Assembly: GCA_023512835.1 (NCBI GenBank)
Contig: CM042084.1
Coordinates: forward strand, 57,342,793-57,406,792
Length of the DNA: 64,000 nt
From: Taxillus chinensis
Lineage: Eukaryota > Streptophyta > Magnoliopsida > Santalales > Loranthaceae
Direction of reading: 5' to 3'
The notes under the pieces are model-generated. The model searched no databases, had not been told where the DNA came from, and saw only the letters and a list, made by a program, of their open reading frames with translations. Of this stretch, positions 19,045 through 29,160 are shown one piece after another (within the stretch, counting starts at the first letter, position 1; every line of letters begins with the position of its first letter). The position numbers were made by a program, and so were the translations under genes.

Positions 19045-20877
19045 TGTAGGTTCCGTGCGCAGCGGAAACGTGCCGTTCGGGTCCTAAACGGCCGTATAAA
19101 ATTATGAAATTTTATACACGGCATCCTAAGAGGTGGAACCTTCATCTAGAGGTGTTTAATTGAAAGTTTAAGCAAGCAAAACAGAAAATTACATACCCGT
19201 AATTTCTGGCGATATTCGTGCTCGTCGGTGCGAAACTCCAAACCAGGAGCTCTCTAGAGCGGTCCACGTGCACCGGCGGTCCACGGACGTCCCGTCCCAC
19301 GTTCAGGTGCTAGCACGAGCGTAGAGACTCCTCGGATTCGTCCATTTGATCAACCTATTGCTCCACCTTTGCGTACGGACGCAAAACGGGCCGGTTCTCT
19401 AATCCGCAACTTAGAAGCAAGGGGGAGAAAGGGAGAGAGGAGAGAAGTGGGAGAATGAGTTCTTTGTTCTCCAAAGCACCCAAAAAATCATCTCCCACGT
19501 TTTTCCTCTCACTCCCCTTAATAATATATGCCAAAATCTCATTATTAATAAAATAATACTTTTATTTTATTTATTTTGTTTTATTAGTCACCCATTTTCA
19601 AACCTAGGATGTAACCCTTTGAAAATAGGCCCTAATAAACCAAAAACGTGGGCCACTCATGTTTCCACATGGTGTGACATATGTCCCCTCTCGTCTCATC
19701 TCGTGTGGGCCCCATCTGTGCCCGTGTGGGCCCCACCTGGAACCCGAGCGCCGAAAAATCCCAAACCTGGACACGTTCGACCGTGGCAATCTCCTGAAAT
19801 CGTATATGCCCTCAAAATTCCTAAACGATGATCCGAATCACTTATTCTGGCTCGAATAGTGATTTTGAGTCGATATAGCAATCCAGGCTCTTATTGATTC
19901 CGAACTTAAATCAAACTGGACCGATTACTTTGTGTAGTTCCACCGAACTCCTGGACCTACCAAATACAATATTGTGTGACCCTCTAGGTTCCTTCCTTAA
20001 TGGCTATGGTCCCACCATAGTCCGTGAACGTTGTACAGCAACATGACACGACCAAAAAGGATGAGATATATCATATAAGTCGATGACCTCCTACATACGC
20101 TCACTGTGTATTTTAATCCTTTTGTCTCGGACATCGCAGCAAGCGGAATGCATACCTATGCCATCAGTCCTATTGCTTTTATAATTTTCTTTGACTTTCT
20201 GTTGGACTTGTCTGGAACACCATGGCCATGGATTTCAGTCATTGACACTACCATCAAGTCAAAGGGCAGCCGATGTCATCTTCCATAACTTGGAAGGGAC
20301 AAATCCTCTCTTGACCCATCTGTTATTGTCATACCAGTCATGACATACCTAACACAAGCTACCTCGCCACGAGCATCTATGTCATGGTTTTCATCATGTA
20401 TCAAAGTATCGATTCGTGGTATACAATAACAATGGTCTCAAGTCGGAGGACCAATACACACGTCTATAGATGAGAACGATCAATGGCATCTTGATGTGCC
20501 GTTCTCATTAATGGGTCGGTCCTCATGATCTCCCAAACTTGGAGATCACCAAGTGCGAACACTATGAGAAAGTGTCTCAATGCTTATGAGCCCCAACACC
20601 TAATAGTCAAACATCTTCTCGTGTCCAATCAGGAAAGATGTATCTAGACCATAGGACATATAGTTTAAGATATTGTCATAACATCTAATAGGTTCTCATT
20701 ATAGCGGGGACCGCTATAACCGATTGATGCGACAATATACTATGGACATTATCGTGTATGTGAACGCGGAAGTATAATGAACATACACTGATAAATATAT
20801 AAACACATAATGTGTAATACAACGAAATCCCAAGATATACATGTACAGTGGTTGGGTCTAGGGTACCCAATCCAACA
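19045..20877 (-). repeat. Solo LTR (family D, copy 2) inserted in the copia element
   Basis: It begins TGTAGGTTCC at 19045 and ends TCCAACA at 20877, with GATAT on both sides (19040-19044 and 20878-20882). The left 500 bases match the truncated LTR at 17903-18405. The TATA-like box near 19520-19532 and the primer site beside copy 1 both give minus orientation. With the LTR and one GATAT removed, the copia coding frame is continuous. No internal sequence remains, so this is a solo LTR made by LTR-LTR recombination. Short open frames at 19604-20288 are chance. Confidence 0.88.
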
Positions 20878-20882
20878 GATAT

Positions 20883-21680
20883 AGGTTCGATTGGTAGTGG
20901 GGTCATAGCAGTGAAAACCTTTTTGTGGAAACCATATCCCAAAAATAAGCACTGAACAACACATGGTTCCAGTTTGGTACATTGATTCTTGTAGAGGTGA
21001 ACATAAGCAACACACCCAAAAATTATAAGAGAAAGCATCAATAATGAAGGAAAGGATACATGAGTAAAGAGAATCCATAAGGGAGTTTTAAAGCATAAAA
21101 CTTTAGATGGCATACGGTTGATTAAGTACACGGCAGTGGCCATAGCATCCCCTCACTGGCAACTTGGCACACTTGCACCAAAAAGTAGGGCACAAGATGT
21201 TTCCAGAATATGCTAATTTTTCCTCTCGACGACACCATTTTGTTGTGGTGTTTGAGAGCATGAGGTCTCATAGAGGAGGCCATGTTGTTGGAAATAGGCC
21301 AGAAATTGTTAGTTAATGAATTCAACACCATTATCAAAGCAAATAATTTTTATCATGGAGGAGAATTGAGTCCGAACCATGGCATGAAAGGCTTGAAAAA
21401 TGGTGAAAACTTTAGCTTCAGTTTTTAAATGATAAAGTCATATCATTCGAGTACAATTGTCAACAAAAATTACAAACCAACGGTGACCAGGAGGAAGTAG
21501 GTATCGAGGATGGTCCCCACACATTAGAATGGATCAATTCAAATGGAGTTGTAGTTTTATTCAAGCTAACTCGGATAAGAAACTCGTTGGCTTTTAGCCT
21601 TGATACATGTATCACGGTTAAAGTCCAAGTTCTACAAATAGGAAAATAAGTATGTGAGTAGATGCCGAAGGTAGCCAAAT
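20883..21680 (-). pseudogene. Copia integrase remnant
   Basis: This region would have inserted copia cDNA into the genome. The minus strand shows a KANEF...PFELIHSNVWGPSS block (~21590-21520), which starts the integrase core. A VLNSLTNNFWPISN block (~21335-21290) follows, containing the EF-like region after the second Asp. Next come AVYLINRMPSKVL (~21140-21100) and GCVAYVHLYKNQCTKLEP ending in FLGYG (~21010-20935). Frames change several times, and catalytic acidic residues cannot all be confirmed. It is clearly a pseudogene. Confidence 0.85.
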
Positions 21681-22186
21681 GATGGGTGCCCTAACCGCTT
21701 ATACTATAGCCAAGTCCTGGTTCATTCATTGCTAATGCTTTGATGGTGTGTGTAATGTGCTCCACTTGGGCTAAAGTCATCAAGGTAGTACAGCTCCCCC
21801 CCTCTTAGTAGCACACCCAATAATCCCCTTGCTAAGAACATCCTAAATAAGACAAAAAGTAAAGTATATCAGCACAACACAATTAAGCTCTTCAGACTCT
21901 GACTCATAGACATCAACTTGTTAGAGAGAGATAGAACAAGAAGTGTGTGTGTGAGTGAGTGAGTGAGTGAGAGAAGAGAGAGAGAGAGAGGGAGACAAGG
22001 GCATGGTTCCAGCTCATATGACTGGGTAAGTAACGCCATTGGCATTCACAATGCAAGTCCATCGTGGCTAAGTTGTGTTGGAGAAGTTAGTTGGATCAAA
22101 GGTCATATGATCCATTGCTCCCAGTCGGTAATCCAGGCACCATCGATCCGAGTAGTAAAGTTGCAAAAAACTTGATAACAATTACC

Positions 22187-22477
22187 TTAATTTGGGGTTA
22201 TGGTAGAAGGTTCAACCACGGGAATACAAGAGAGTTGAGATCCAATCGCAGCCCACAATTGCTTAACCTGGGGCATCTGCTCTTGCAGGAGCATCTTATT
22301 TCTTTCGGGCTTGTAATTCGTGCCACCAACTGGGTAGCCATGTAATTTGAAACAGGTTTCCCGAGTATGTTTCTTACTCCCACAGTGAGTGCATTTGTTC
22401 CCATCAGAGTGACCTTTGGATTGTGAGGAGGACCTAAACCTTCGTGATTGGCCAAATTTCATGCTTTTGATGGCCAT
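22187..22477 (-). pseudogene. Copia Gag zinc-knuckle fragment
   Basis: The minus strand encodes CTHCGSKKHTRETCFKLHGYP near 22400-22335, a C-x2-C-x4-H-x4-C knuckle followed by the LHGYP signature common in plant copia Gag. A Ser/Arg-rich basic stretch precedes it. The knuckle binds element RNA in an active copy. The fragment is open for 96 codons, but both flanks are broken. Confidence 0.85.
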
Positions 22478-22839
22478 AACAACACCATTTGCACTACTTC
22501 TACTCCTGATATCATCACAAATTGTCAGAGATCTTTCCTTCGAACGTGAGCATATGCTTGCTCAAATTGAAGGGAAAGGCTTCAAGCGAAGAACATCGCT
22601 CTAAATGTGATCTAATTAATCATTTAGTCCATTAAGAAAAGTGTATAATTGCTCCTCTTAGGGAATAGAGTTGTAGCTTTGGATGTTAATTACACATTCC
22701 ATTGGATTTGGTCAACGAAAATCGATCTCTTGCCACAAACCCAGTTGATTATTATAGTATTTTTCTATAGATCTGCTTACTTGTTTCATTTAAGATGCCC
22801 AACGTCTGAGCTTGTATACTGTCAGGTGTCGGTTCCATC

Positions 22840-23238
22840 AAAGTATGTTGTAGCATAGAATCTCATACCTTCTTAACTGCCTGGTAGTGAATAAAGTTCA
22901 TGACCAAGGAATGGTCCATGGAGTTGATCAACCAATGTTTCACCATGGCATTCTCAATGTGCCACTTACGAAAGGAGGGGTCGGTTTTTGGTGGTTGTTG
23001 GTAGTCTACATTGTTGTATCCTAGTTTGTCTTTTCCTAAGATATACATCTCAACAACCTAGGACCATAATCCATAGTTGGAACCATCCAACTTGATGTTG
23101 ATTGGAACCATCAAGGAATCAATGATGGGAGAGGATGAGCTTTAAACCCTTGCAAAACCTCCATCATTTTTTATGTTAGATTATCAAGGATGTTTTTGGT
23201 GGAGTCAACCATTGAGGTTGAGCAAAATCTTGATTCAT
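22840..23238 (-). pseudogene. Copia Gag N-terminal (UBN2-like) fragment
   Basis: The minus-strand ATG at 23238 begins a Gag-like N-terminus (MNQDFAQPQW). After frame changes, GKDKLGYNNVDYQQPPKTD followed by INSMDHSLVMNF appears at about 23040-22900. That is the signature of the copia Gag domain (UBN2 / gag-polypeptide of LTR copia-type). Several frameshifts and stops make it non-functional. Confidence 0.8.
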
Positions 23239-23264
23239 GTTTGATAAAAAAACAAGGAACCCAA

Positions 23265-23282
23265 GGTCATGCTTTGATACCA
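23265..23282 (-). other. Primer binding site of the copia element
   Basis: The minus strand reads TGGTATCAAAGCATGACC. The first 12 bases differ by one from TGGTATCAGAGC, the usual initiator-tRNA-Met complement in plant copia elements. The 5' LTR should start at 23283 going right. Confidence 0.75.
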
Positions 23283-24030
23283 TCTCAAACGTAACTATAT
23301 TTTCCATAAAAGCGGAATACATAATATAGAGATACAAGAAACTATTTTAGGAAGCTATTATATGTTTCTACAATATTTTATGGCTACAATCATGTTTGAT
23401 CTTTGATTAAAGGAATTCCCAAATCTAAGATTTCTAGCTAGCTAATTGAGATTTCCATAATTGGCTAATTGAGAGACTCACGCCAACAATTAGCTTCTTG
23501 TTAGTGTTCATTAGCGGCTTTATAGTTAGAGCTACTAAGAAAAAAACGTATCACCTTATATAAAAATGCAAAAAAAAAAGTGATAAGAAAAAAAAAAAAA
23601 AAAGAAGAAGAGGAAAAACCTTAGATTACGAGTTTTCTTATTTAAGTTTATACTTTTAAGTTCTTTTTAGTTTTAACGGCGAAGATTAGTTTTAAGCAAA
23701 TAGAAAACATAATTAGAAGAAAAAATAAAACACAAAGTTACAAGCAAAAGTGTGTTCCAATGCGTCACATAATTATGTGTAACACCATACATATACATAC
23801 ACGATTACACCTAGTGTAAAGTATGTGACTAGAGCCTACACATAATCATGTGTATGGAAATGCATAGTCACACACACAAGTAAAGGGTAATACATCACTA
23901 CAAAACATCTAAAGCATGACCATGTGCCCCATTAAGGCATAATTGTGCACTACTATAACAAAGAAAAAGGAAAAAAGATGGTGACATGATTGACTTGGTC
24001 ATATCTCCCATTAGACACATCCATGTTTTG

Positions 24031-24077
<47 letters not shown>

Positions 24078-24201
24078 AAATATTTCACATAAACGAGTAA
24101 GTATATCCTGATCTACTAAATTCCCCATTAATATAGGAAAATTGCCCCTAGGGGTAAAATGTTTTTGAAATAAATAAATAAATAACAACATTATTTCCAA
24201 T
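23283..24201. other. Probable copia 5' LTR remnant and AT-rich spacer
   Basis: 23283 to about 23540 is the expected place of the copia 5' LTR, but no second copy survives to define it. The rest is AT-rich, with an A-run near 23590, a CACATAATTATGTG palindrome at 23766-23779, and a (TA)20 microsatellite at 24034-24073. No gene is seen. Confidence 0.5.
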
Positions 24202-24432
24202 CTTAGTATAATATCCCATACCTACGTGTATATGAGGAAAAATTAGTTAATTTTGCTATTTTAGAATATAATAATATTATTATTTAATGGAATTCAAAAT
24301 TTAATCAATTAGGGGTGTTTTAGTATTTTTCCGGATTGAGTTTTAACGAGAAAAAGGAAACTTTATTTAAGGGGCTTACTCGTTGGACAAGCAATTAGTT
24401 TTTTAAGGAAACTAGGACTCTTGAGACGCCTC

Positions 24433-24440
24433 TATAAATA
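24433..24440 (+). promoter_or_regulatory. TATA box of LTR A
   Basis: TATAAATA in CTCTATAAATAGATG. The matching box in the related LTR is at 61695-61702. Confidence 0.6.
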
Positions 24441-24498
24441 GATGAGTCGACCTAGAGATTTAGGCTATTGATTTGTTTTAGGTATTTGGAGCCCTAAT

Positions 24499-27478
24499 CG
24501 TAACGACCCCAAATTCAAGACCTATAAATTGGGTACGTTAGCGGAAATTAAATAAATAAGTTTTTGTATAAATTTTAAACTATTAATTATTTTATCAAAC
24601 AAAGCATTAATTATTATAAATTTTAATCCAAGATCTTTAAGGTGTAGGAGTTTAGAGACTAGGTGTCCATAACCCATTATTACATAACAAAGCACACGAG
24701 CAATCAAACTTAATAAATTTTTAAAATTCCACACAACTTTATTGTCAAACACTTTTCGACTCCTTATCCTAGGTTCTTCATTCCTTTAATTACTTGGGGT
24801 TGGGAAAAAAATCATAAAAAAGGTGAGCTCAAATAGCTCAGTAAGGGTAAACATAAGTAGGTAAGGAAAATCATGAAGATATCGAACATAGGAAATATCA
24901 GAAAAGATTTCATAACGTATACACATCATACATGATCAATATTTCACAAGGGAATCATAACATAAAAGATTTATATTTGGATATCATATCATAACATCAT
25001 GATCCAGGTTAACTACCTAGATACCATAACATATCATAACATAACATATTATCGGTTGGATTGACGCTCTCCAATGATGTTCTTTACCCAATGCATTGGA
25101 GGTCTTTTTTGGAACCACGCATCATAAACTTACTTTATCCAAACATAAGAAGTTATAATAACTTCAACATACATAATATGAAACATAGCATGAAATTTCA
25201 ATCAAACATTCAAGGCTAACAAGAATAACCATGAATATCAAAATGGTTATCTACCTCAATCAATAAAATAAATTATTAAGAGAAATTATAAAGAAACTAA
25301 TGTTTTTAATAATAAAATTGAAATAGGCGAATAAGAAATATAAAAGTCTTTAACAATAATTACATGGAAATAAAATAAGAGAAAAAAGAAGAAAAAAATG
25401 ATGATGAAGAAAAGAAAACTCTTACACTCATTTTTGGTGTTCCGCGCATCTTAAAACCTTGAAAAAATATCAAAACACTAAATTAACGTTGAGTTTATTT
25501 TAATTTCTTCTTTTTATTAACCTTACTTATAAATAAATATTACACATATCAATATAGATATACATATATTTTTAAATACCATACTTTAACTTATATCTTT
25601 GAATGGGCGATTGAAAATACCATGCTTGTAGGGTGGATATTTAATTTGGGTTTCATCTTTTATTTCATTTTCATCTCCTATTTTGATCTCACGCATTGTA
25701 AGCCTTGAGTTGTGCAATAATTAGGTTATATGTTTTGAGAGTTTCGAATAAGATTTACTTTCAGTATCGGGTGATCGGAAAAGACGTTTGATAAGTCTAT
25801 TTTTCCTATTTATCTTCCACCTTAGCCATGATGGGTTATGCAATTTAGACATGGGTGGAAAGGGAAGATCTAGAGGGGATGAGGATGAGAGAAGTTGTGA
25901 GGTTGAAAGATTAGAAATTGGAGTTGTGAAAGAAGAAGGGCGATTGTCGGAAAAATTCATTATGAAAATTGTTCCTTAAGATTCTCCATTATCTAGAACC
26001 TTAAAAAATAAAAAAAAACATTAAGTTAATATTCTCATATTTTCACTTTAATAATATAATGGGAACGCTATGATGAAATAATATAATTTAAAATAATTAC
26101 ATATGTATATATATATAAGGTAGCAAAGCCAACCATACATGTATATACGAGGTGGTATAACCAACCATATAAATAATATATGTGAGGTGGTAAAACCAAC
26201 AATGTAAATCATATATATGAGGTAATAAAACCAACCATCTAACTAATATATATATATATATATATATATATGAGGTAGTAAAACCAACCATATAAATCTT
26301 ATATAATAAATAATAAATAACTTCACAGTCTTAAGTATTACCTTTCGTAGAACTTTGACGCTTGGTAAGTACCAAAAACAAAAGAGGGTTTGAGTAAAGT
26401 ATTTGGGGTGTTAATAGGGCTTAAGGGAGCGTTTGTAGAGAGAATTTTGTGGTATGGATTGAGGGAACTTATGTATTAAGAGGGGAGGCAAGACACTCCT
26501 TATATAGAGGCAGGATGGTAATAGGTGGTAGGTCTAGTAAGTGAAACTTTTGTCCTTGATATCTTATTTTATTTTCTAATTTTTTCATTTTTAAATCATT
26601 TGATTCTTATACCCTTATTATCTATCACGTGGCCCCTTTGTTTCTCCCATTTTTGAGTTTTTAGGATTTGTTTGACTTTGAAGGTTCTTTTGATCACAAA
26701 AGTCACATGAGTGCATTGCCTACTATTTTGACTATAACTTTTTAGATCCTTAATGAAATTCAATACGACCACTTGGGATGGATTTCTAACTTAATTATCT
26801 ACATTTTGAGACCCATTCTAAGTCTATTGGGCTTGTATATCCAAAGTTATTGAATTTTGAAGTGAAACTGAAAATTCTGGGTGTGCTACTAAACCTTTGT
26901 GTACTGTTTAAATTGTTTCTCCTAATAGGATTACCCAATGAGGCTGAAATTTTAACCAAATGTAGATAACTGAGTTTGGAACATGTTGGTATAACATTAA
27001 GTTATTTTGGAGTTATATAACTAAAGTTATAAATTTTTGAAAATAACCTTCAGAAACTATGCTAGTGTATCCTCTTTAAGCATAAGCTATGAAAATATTT
27101 GTCTTTTACAACTCTTAATAAATTTTAATGTGATAAATTCAAAATTGTATTCCATTTAGTTTAGATTTAATATTTCAAGCAAGAAATTATTTATTTAATA
27201 TAATTAAACAAAACAATTGAAATAACTATATAACATAACACCACATTATAAAACTTAATAACACATATATTTTCTTAAACTAACATATATATCAAATGTA
27301 ATTTATTTATGAAAAGTAAATCTTATATTATGATAATGTGATATTTAATTGACATTAATATAATTATCATATATGCTCTCAAATAATATTTTCTAAATAT
27401 ATGATCAAAATAGTTTAATTATAAATATAAAATAACATAATAAATACTAATTCTTTTATTAAAATCTCAAGTTTTACA
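24499..27478 (-). repeat. Solo LTR B inserted in LTR A
   Basis: The related LTR at 61.76 kb reads AGCCCTAGCCGTC without interruption. LTR A reads AGCCCTAAT at 24490-24498 and resumes CTAGCCGTC at 27479, so ~2.98 kb were inserted. The flanks CTAAT and CTAGC differ by two transitions and fit a decayed target duplication CTAGC. The left end (CGTAACGACCCCAAATT) is a reverse LTR end, and the right end is GTTTTACA. A minus-strand TATA box (CTATATAAGG) sits near 26504-26514. The AGGTGAGCTCAAATAGCTCAG stretch near 24821 is typical of gypsy U5. No coding region is present. Confidence 0.75.
26105..26300. repeat. Tandem ~40-48-bp repeat inside LTR B
   Basis: Five units share GAGGTGGTAAAACCAACCAT followed by TATAAATAATATAT, at about 26117, 26149, 26191, 26219 and 26272. 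A (TA)n run of ~26 bases lies in the fourth spacer (about 26247-26272). Non-coding. Confidence 0.85.
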
Positions 27479-27967
27479 CTAGCCGTCTTCGATAAAGGAG
27501 ATAGGAAAAGGGAGATAAAAGCTTGAGGCTTTAAGCTGTTCTTGAATGATTCGACGAGTGAAACTAGTTCACAATAATTGTGGTAGGTGATTTTATCCCT
27601 CTTTATATTTAATAGGATTAAATAACAATTAGGATTAATTGAATTAAAAATTAAACTTATAATAAACAAGTTTGCACATAATTAAGATAGGGTTTAGAGG
27701 ACTAAACTTAACTATAATAATTGTGTTAAGGCTTGATAACTTGTTAGTTATGATTGAGGACTTGAGTGATAGGATATCTTGTGGCTTAATGATCCTGCCT
27801 TTAGGCTTTGGGAATGGTTAAGGTTTTGGAACTCAATTATGGTTCACCATATGTGAACTAAGAAACACATCGACACGTATTGAACGACAACTACATGAGA
27901 CATGCAAGGTGTGCACGCGGCATGTCACCACGTGTAATTTTTCTAATATTTTTTTATGCATAGCTAG

Positions 27968-28212
27968 TTGAAATAACTACAAAATTATATATTTTATAAA
28001 CTAATTCAAGTTATGTGGAATTAGTTATGATTTTTCAAAGTTAAAAATAATTTTGGGAAAGTGATAGTGCATGTGGCGATGCATGTAAGCGATGGTCGCT
28101 ACATGAAAATTATTTTATATTTTTGTTGGATATCCAGTTGAAATATCTACAAAGTGGTATATTTTATAAGACAATTGAAGTTATGTAAAATTAGTTATGA
28201 TTTTTCAAAGTT
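27968..28212 (+). repeat. Duplicated ~78-bp segment in LTR A
   Basis: 27968-28045 (GTTGAAATAACTACAAAATT...) recurs at 28133-28212 with scattered substitutions. The end AATTAGTTATGATTTTTCAA is identical in both. Each copy is followed by DNA with CACGTG/CATGTG motifs, so the real unit may be ~165 bp. Confidence 0.85.
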
Positions 28213-28229
28213 GAAAAAAAACTACAACA

Positions 28230-28315
28230 CCACGAGCACAACACCTGCACGTGGTGGGCTTTGGTGTGTGCACGTGGCATACATCGCCACGTGCGACGCC
28301 ACATGCGGTAGGTTT
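28230..28315 (+). promoter_or_regulatory. CACGTG (G-box) array in LTR A
   Basis: Three CACGTG cores and a CACATG variant alternate with GC-rich GGC/GCC steps. The related LTR has a longer array at 62085-62230. CACGTG is the binding core for plant bZIP and bHLH factors; any activity here is inference. Confidence 0.5.
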
Positions 28316-29160
28316 GCTTGGTATGGTTCTTTTTGAATCTTTTATGTTGTTTATGATGATGTAGGACCCCCATGGGACTCTCTAGTTTGATATATTGAGC
28401 TTGTACGCATGTTGATAGCATGTTGGTTTAAAATTTTGTTGTTTGAACTTTTGATGTAAGATGGAATATAGTGCACCATATCTGTTGTGACAAGGTCCAG
28501 GTAAAGAAACAAGTGGTCCGATAAAGGACAAAGGCCGGTGAAGGGCAAAGGGTATGATGGATCCGGTCAAGGACATTGGTGCGGTAAAGCATAATATGCA
28601 CGGTAAACCTGTGTGATTGAATTGTTATATAAACAATGATGTTTACATGTGATGTGGTAGTTGAACACTATACTCGCACATTTGCACCATGCATGTAAAA
28701 TCATAGTTTAACCGACAAGAGAGTATTAAGCGATAGTCACCTATTGAATGTGAAGCTCACACCTAGGTTGATGAATCCTTTGGAGGTATTAAAGGGAGAT
28801 TGGAGAAGCACTAGTAGTCAGGTGGACCATGGTTTTGATGTGATGTGTTTGTGAATATAGAACTTATAATTAATATGTGTTATTTGTTTGGATTTTGATT
28901 TCCTGAACATGAATTCGTAAACATTGTAAGATAGTTTAATTACTATATGGTTGGTTTGTTTTAAAGTATTTTGTTTAGTGGATGTCATTGGGAAAGTAAT
29001 ATTCTACCCATGTTGTGTAACAAGACTAGGGAACGTGAGATAATGCCCGCTTTGTAGAATCTAATAGGGGCTAGTCACCAACCCCTTGATATTTCGGGTA
29101 CAGGCATGTGGTGGTCACGTGCTCAATTTTGAGTTTTCAAAATTGGGGCGTGACACTTAG

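Larger units (their letters stand above)
18934..23282 (-). mobile_element. Decayed Ty1/copia retrotransposon, split by a solo LTR
   Basis: Read right to left on the minus strand: primer site (23282-23265), Gag start (ATG at 23238), Gag UBN2-like region, zinc knuckle, integrase, and the start of the RT region. The copia reading breaks at 20878 and resumes at 19039, exactly at the target duplication of the solo LTR 19045-20877. It is lost at 18934 against a gypsy LTR tail, so most of RT, RNase H and the 3' LTR are gone. Many stops and frameshifts are present. Confidence 0.85.
24207..29155 (+). repeat. Solo LTR A (Tekay-like gypsy), interrupted by solo LTR B
   Basis: CTTAG occurs at 24202-24206 and again at 29156-29160, a perfect 5-bp target duplication. 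The left end reads TATAATATCCCATACC, a mutated form of the TGTAA-GACCCGTACC start of the LTR family at 44520 and 61262. The right end is AAATTGGGGCGTGACA. Without the inserted LTR B (24499-27478) the length is about 1.97 kb, like the 1.99-kb LTRs of the complete Tekay-type element. A TATAAATA box lies at 24433-24440. Parts at 27540-27850 and 28240-28630 match the LTR at 61.26-62.8 kb. There is no internal region, hence a solo LTR. Confidence 0.88.
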
